64,000 nucleotides of DNA from Fundidesulfovibrio putealis DSM 16056 (GTDB lineage: Bacteria > Desulfobacterota > Desulfovibrionia > Desulfovibrionales > Desulfovibrionaceae), in assembly GCF_000429325.1 (NCBI RefSeq), contig NZ_AUBQ01000004.1:310001-374000 (forward strand), in the 5' to 3' direction. How positions within the stretch are numbered: the stretch's first letter is position 1; each line of letters starts with the position of its first letter. A model generated the notes under the pieces. That model saw only the letters and a program-made list of their open reading frames with translations, did no database searches and was not told the DNA's origin. This document shows positions 62,886 through 64,000 of the stretch, piece by piece. The position numbers were made by a program, and so were the translations under genes.

Positions 62886-63191
62886 TTAACGCACCATGAA
62901 GGCCAGTTGGAACAACGACTCGACGATGAACACCTGTCCGATGAACTGCAAGGCCAGAATGACCACTACAGGGGAGAGGTCCATCCCGCCGACCATGACG
63001 AAGGGCATCATTCGACGCACCCGGTAGAGCACGGGCTCCGTGGCGGAGTAGAGAAAGCGGACGATCGGATGATACGGATCGGGCCGGATCCAGGAAATCA
63101 CGGCGGCGATGATGAACACCCACTTGTACGCACCGAAAGCGAAGTCCAGAATCATGGCCAAAGTCTTGATCAACGGTCCCACGAAAGGCAT
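62886..63191 (-). CDS. YggT family membrane protein
   Basis: A 101-residue protein with two TM parts, residues 5-30 and 65-95. Typical is S-W-I-R-P-D-P-Y-H-P-I-V-R-F-L and the P-V-L-Y-R-V-R-R stretch. YggT-family proteins are linked to cell division or osmotic balance. The ATG has GGGGA upstream. Confidence 0.88.
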   Translation of the reverse strand: MPFVGPLIKTLAMILDFAFGAYKWVFIIAAVISWIRPDPYHPIVRFLYSATEPVLYRVRRMMPFVMVGGMDLSPVVVILALQFIGQVFIVESLFQLAFMVR

Positions 63192-63311
63192 GTCGTTCCC
63201 CGTATTGCAGGCTAGGCCGGATTTTTCACGGCTAGGTTAGAGTCTCACACGTTGCCCTGCGAATCAAGGGCTTTTCCCCTACCGTTTTGCTCCGCAAAGC
63301 TCCGGAACGGC

Positions 63312-63974
63312 CTAGCAGGGCCCGTCCAGAAAGCATGCGTGCAGGCTTTCAAAGCTCGTCACGTGATGGTGTGCGGCAAGCCTGGAATTCTTGTAGGCCC
63401 AGAAGGCCACCCCGGCGGCGCGGGCGGTCTGCTCGTCCACGATGGAGTCTCCGATGTAGGCCACCTCGTGCCGGGTGAGGTTCCAGTGTTTCAGGATGCT
63501 GTGGACGCCCTCCGGGTTGGGCTTGGGATGGCTGACCTTGCCCGCAGTGATCACCGGGGAGAAGTATCCTTCCAGTTCGAAGTTCTCCAGCAGCATCTCC
63601 ATGGAGTCCGTGCGGTTGGTGTTCACGGCCAGCAGGTACTTCTTCGCCCGCAGCATATCCAGGAACTCGACCAGACCGGACTCCAGATACGTGAACGGCA
63701 TGATCTCGGAATAGTCGATCTCGCGCCGGATGGCCTCGGCCTCCGCCAGACGCTCCACCGGAACGATGTGCGCGATGGAGGCCATGACCGCGTGGGCGTG
63801 GACAAAGTCCTCTTCGTCGGGGGTCATGGGCAGCATGCCGAGCCTCTGGCGCACCAGATTGTAGTACATGCGGTTGGCGTCCTTGGAATCGACCAGAACG
63901 CCGTCGCAATCGAAGATGATGCCTTTGATGCCGTGCAGCAAAGACTCGCGGATGACAGTTATGCTCTCGGACAT
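63312..63974 (-). CDS. HAD-superfamily phosphatase
   Basis: The 220-residue HAD hydrolase has D-C-D-G-V-L-V-D-S (motif I, nucleophile and acid Asp), N-T-N-R-T-D-S (motif II), K-P-N-P-E-G (III) and Y-I-G-D-S-I-V-D (IV). The cap is helical. It resembles phosphoglycolate phosphatase or pyrophosphatase, but substrate cannot be set. It is the last complete gene before the window's right edge. Confidence 0.9.
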   Translation of the reverse strand: MSESITVIRESLLHGIKGIIFDCDGVLVDSKDANRMYYNLVRQRLGMLPMTPDEEDFVHAHAVMASIAHIVPVERLAEAEAIRREIDYSEIMPFTYLESGLVEFLDMLRAKKYLLAVNTNRTDSMEMLLENFELEGYFSPVITAGKVSHPKPNPEGVHSILKHWNLTRHEVAYIGDSIVDEQTARAAGVAFWAYKNSRLAAHHHVTSFESLHACFLDGPC

Positions 63975-64000
63975 GAATCAGACCTCGCTGGGGGCGACAA

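Overview
The window looks like the chromosome of a sulfate-reducing deltaproteobacterium of the Desulfovibrio/Fundidesulfovibrio group. The strongest reason is a complete adh-hdrCBA-flxDCBA cluster, followed by a second iron alcohol dehydrogenase and a sigma-54 two-component system, an arrangement I recall from Desulfovibrio vulgaris. An integrase-fold/Mop regulator of the tungstate-responsive (TunR-like) kind and a bacteriohemerythrin fit the same group. Codon use is GC-rich almost throughout.

Region 1 (1 to about 12.4 kb) is the tail end of a prophage or phage-tail-like particle with a contractile tail: tape measure (cut by the left edge), gpU, gpX, gpD, gpV, gpW/gp25, gpJ, gpI, a collar-type fibre, and small fibre or tip proteins including a collagen-like one. 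A structured RNA-like segment, a Mu Com-like zinc finger and a C5-cytosine methyltransferase follow. The methyltransferase gene overlaps com and carries a second long frame with its own ribosome binding site. Next comes a gene with its own promoter and operator-like palindrome, encoding a pentapeptide-repeat/potassium-channel fusion split at a C7 tract. A decayed stretch (13.55-14.12 kb) with possible insertion-sequence debris marks the edge of the mobile region.

Region 2 (14.1-22.3 kb, + strand) is a tightly overlapping signalling operon (large hybrid kinase with three receivers, CheR, CheB, second hybrid kinase), then a sigma factor and zinc-finger anti-sigma pair. Region 3 (22.6-31.5 kb, - strand) holds flagellar hook and filament-junction genes (flgD, flgE, flgK, flgL, fliD), flanked on the far side by a second sigma/zinc-finger pair.

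Region 4 (31.5-36.7 kb, + strand) is a leader region and a two-gene RND efflux system. Region 5 (36.7-49.9 kb, - strand) is the ethanol/NADH/heterodisulfide reductase operon: adh, hdrC, hdrB, hdrA, flxD, flxC, flxB, flxA, a ferritin-like protein, a TrfA-like protein, a second adh, a PAS histidine kinase and an NtrC-type regulator. A sigma-54 promoter lies ahead of the first adh and two direct repeats lie farther upstream, so the regulator at the operon's end may control its start.

Region 6 (50-58.2 kb) holds the integrase/Mop regulator, a small membrane protein, a rhodanese, a bcsZ-bcsC-like pair, an amphi-Trp protein, a hemerythrin and a small secreted protein. Region 7 (58.3-64 kb, - strand) is housekeeping: ilvB-ilvN-ilvC with DUF465 and YggU genes upstream, divIVA, yggT and a HAD phosphatase. 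No rRNA, canonical tRNA or CRISPR array was seen.
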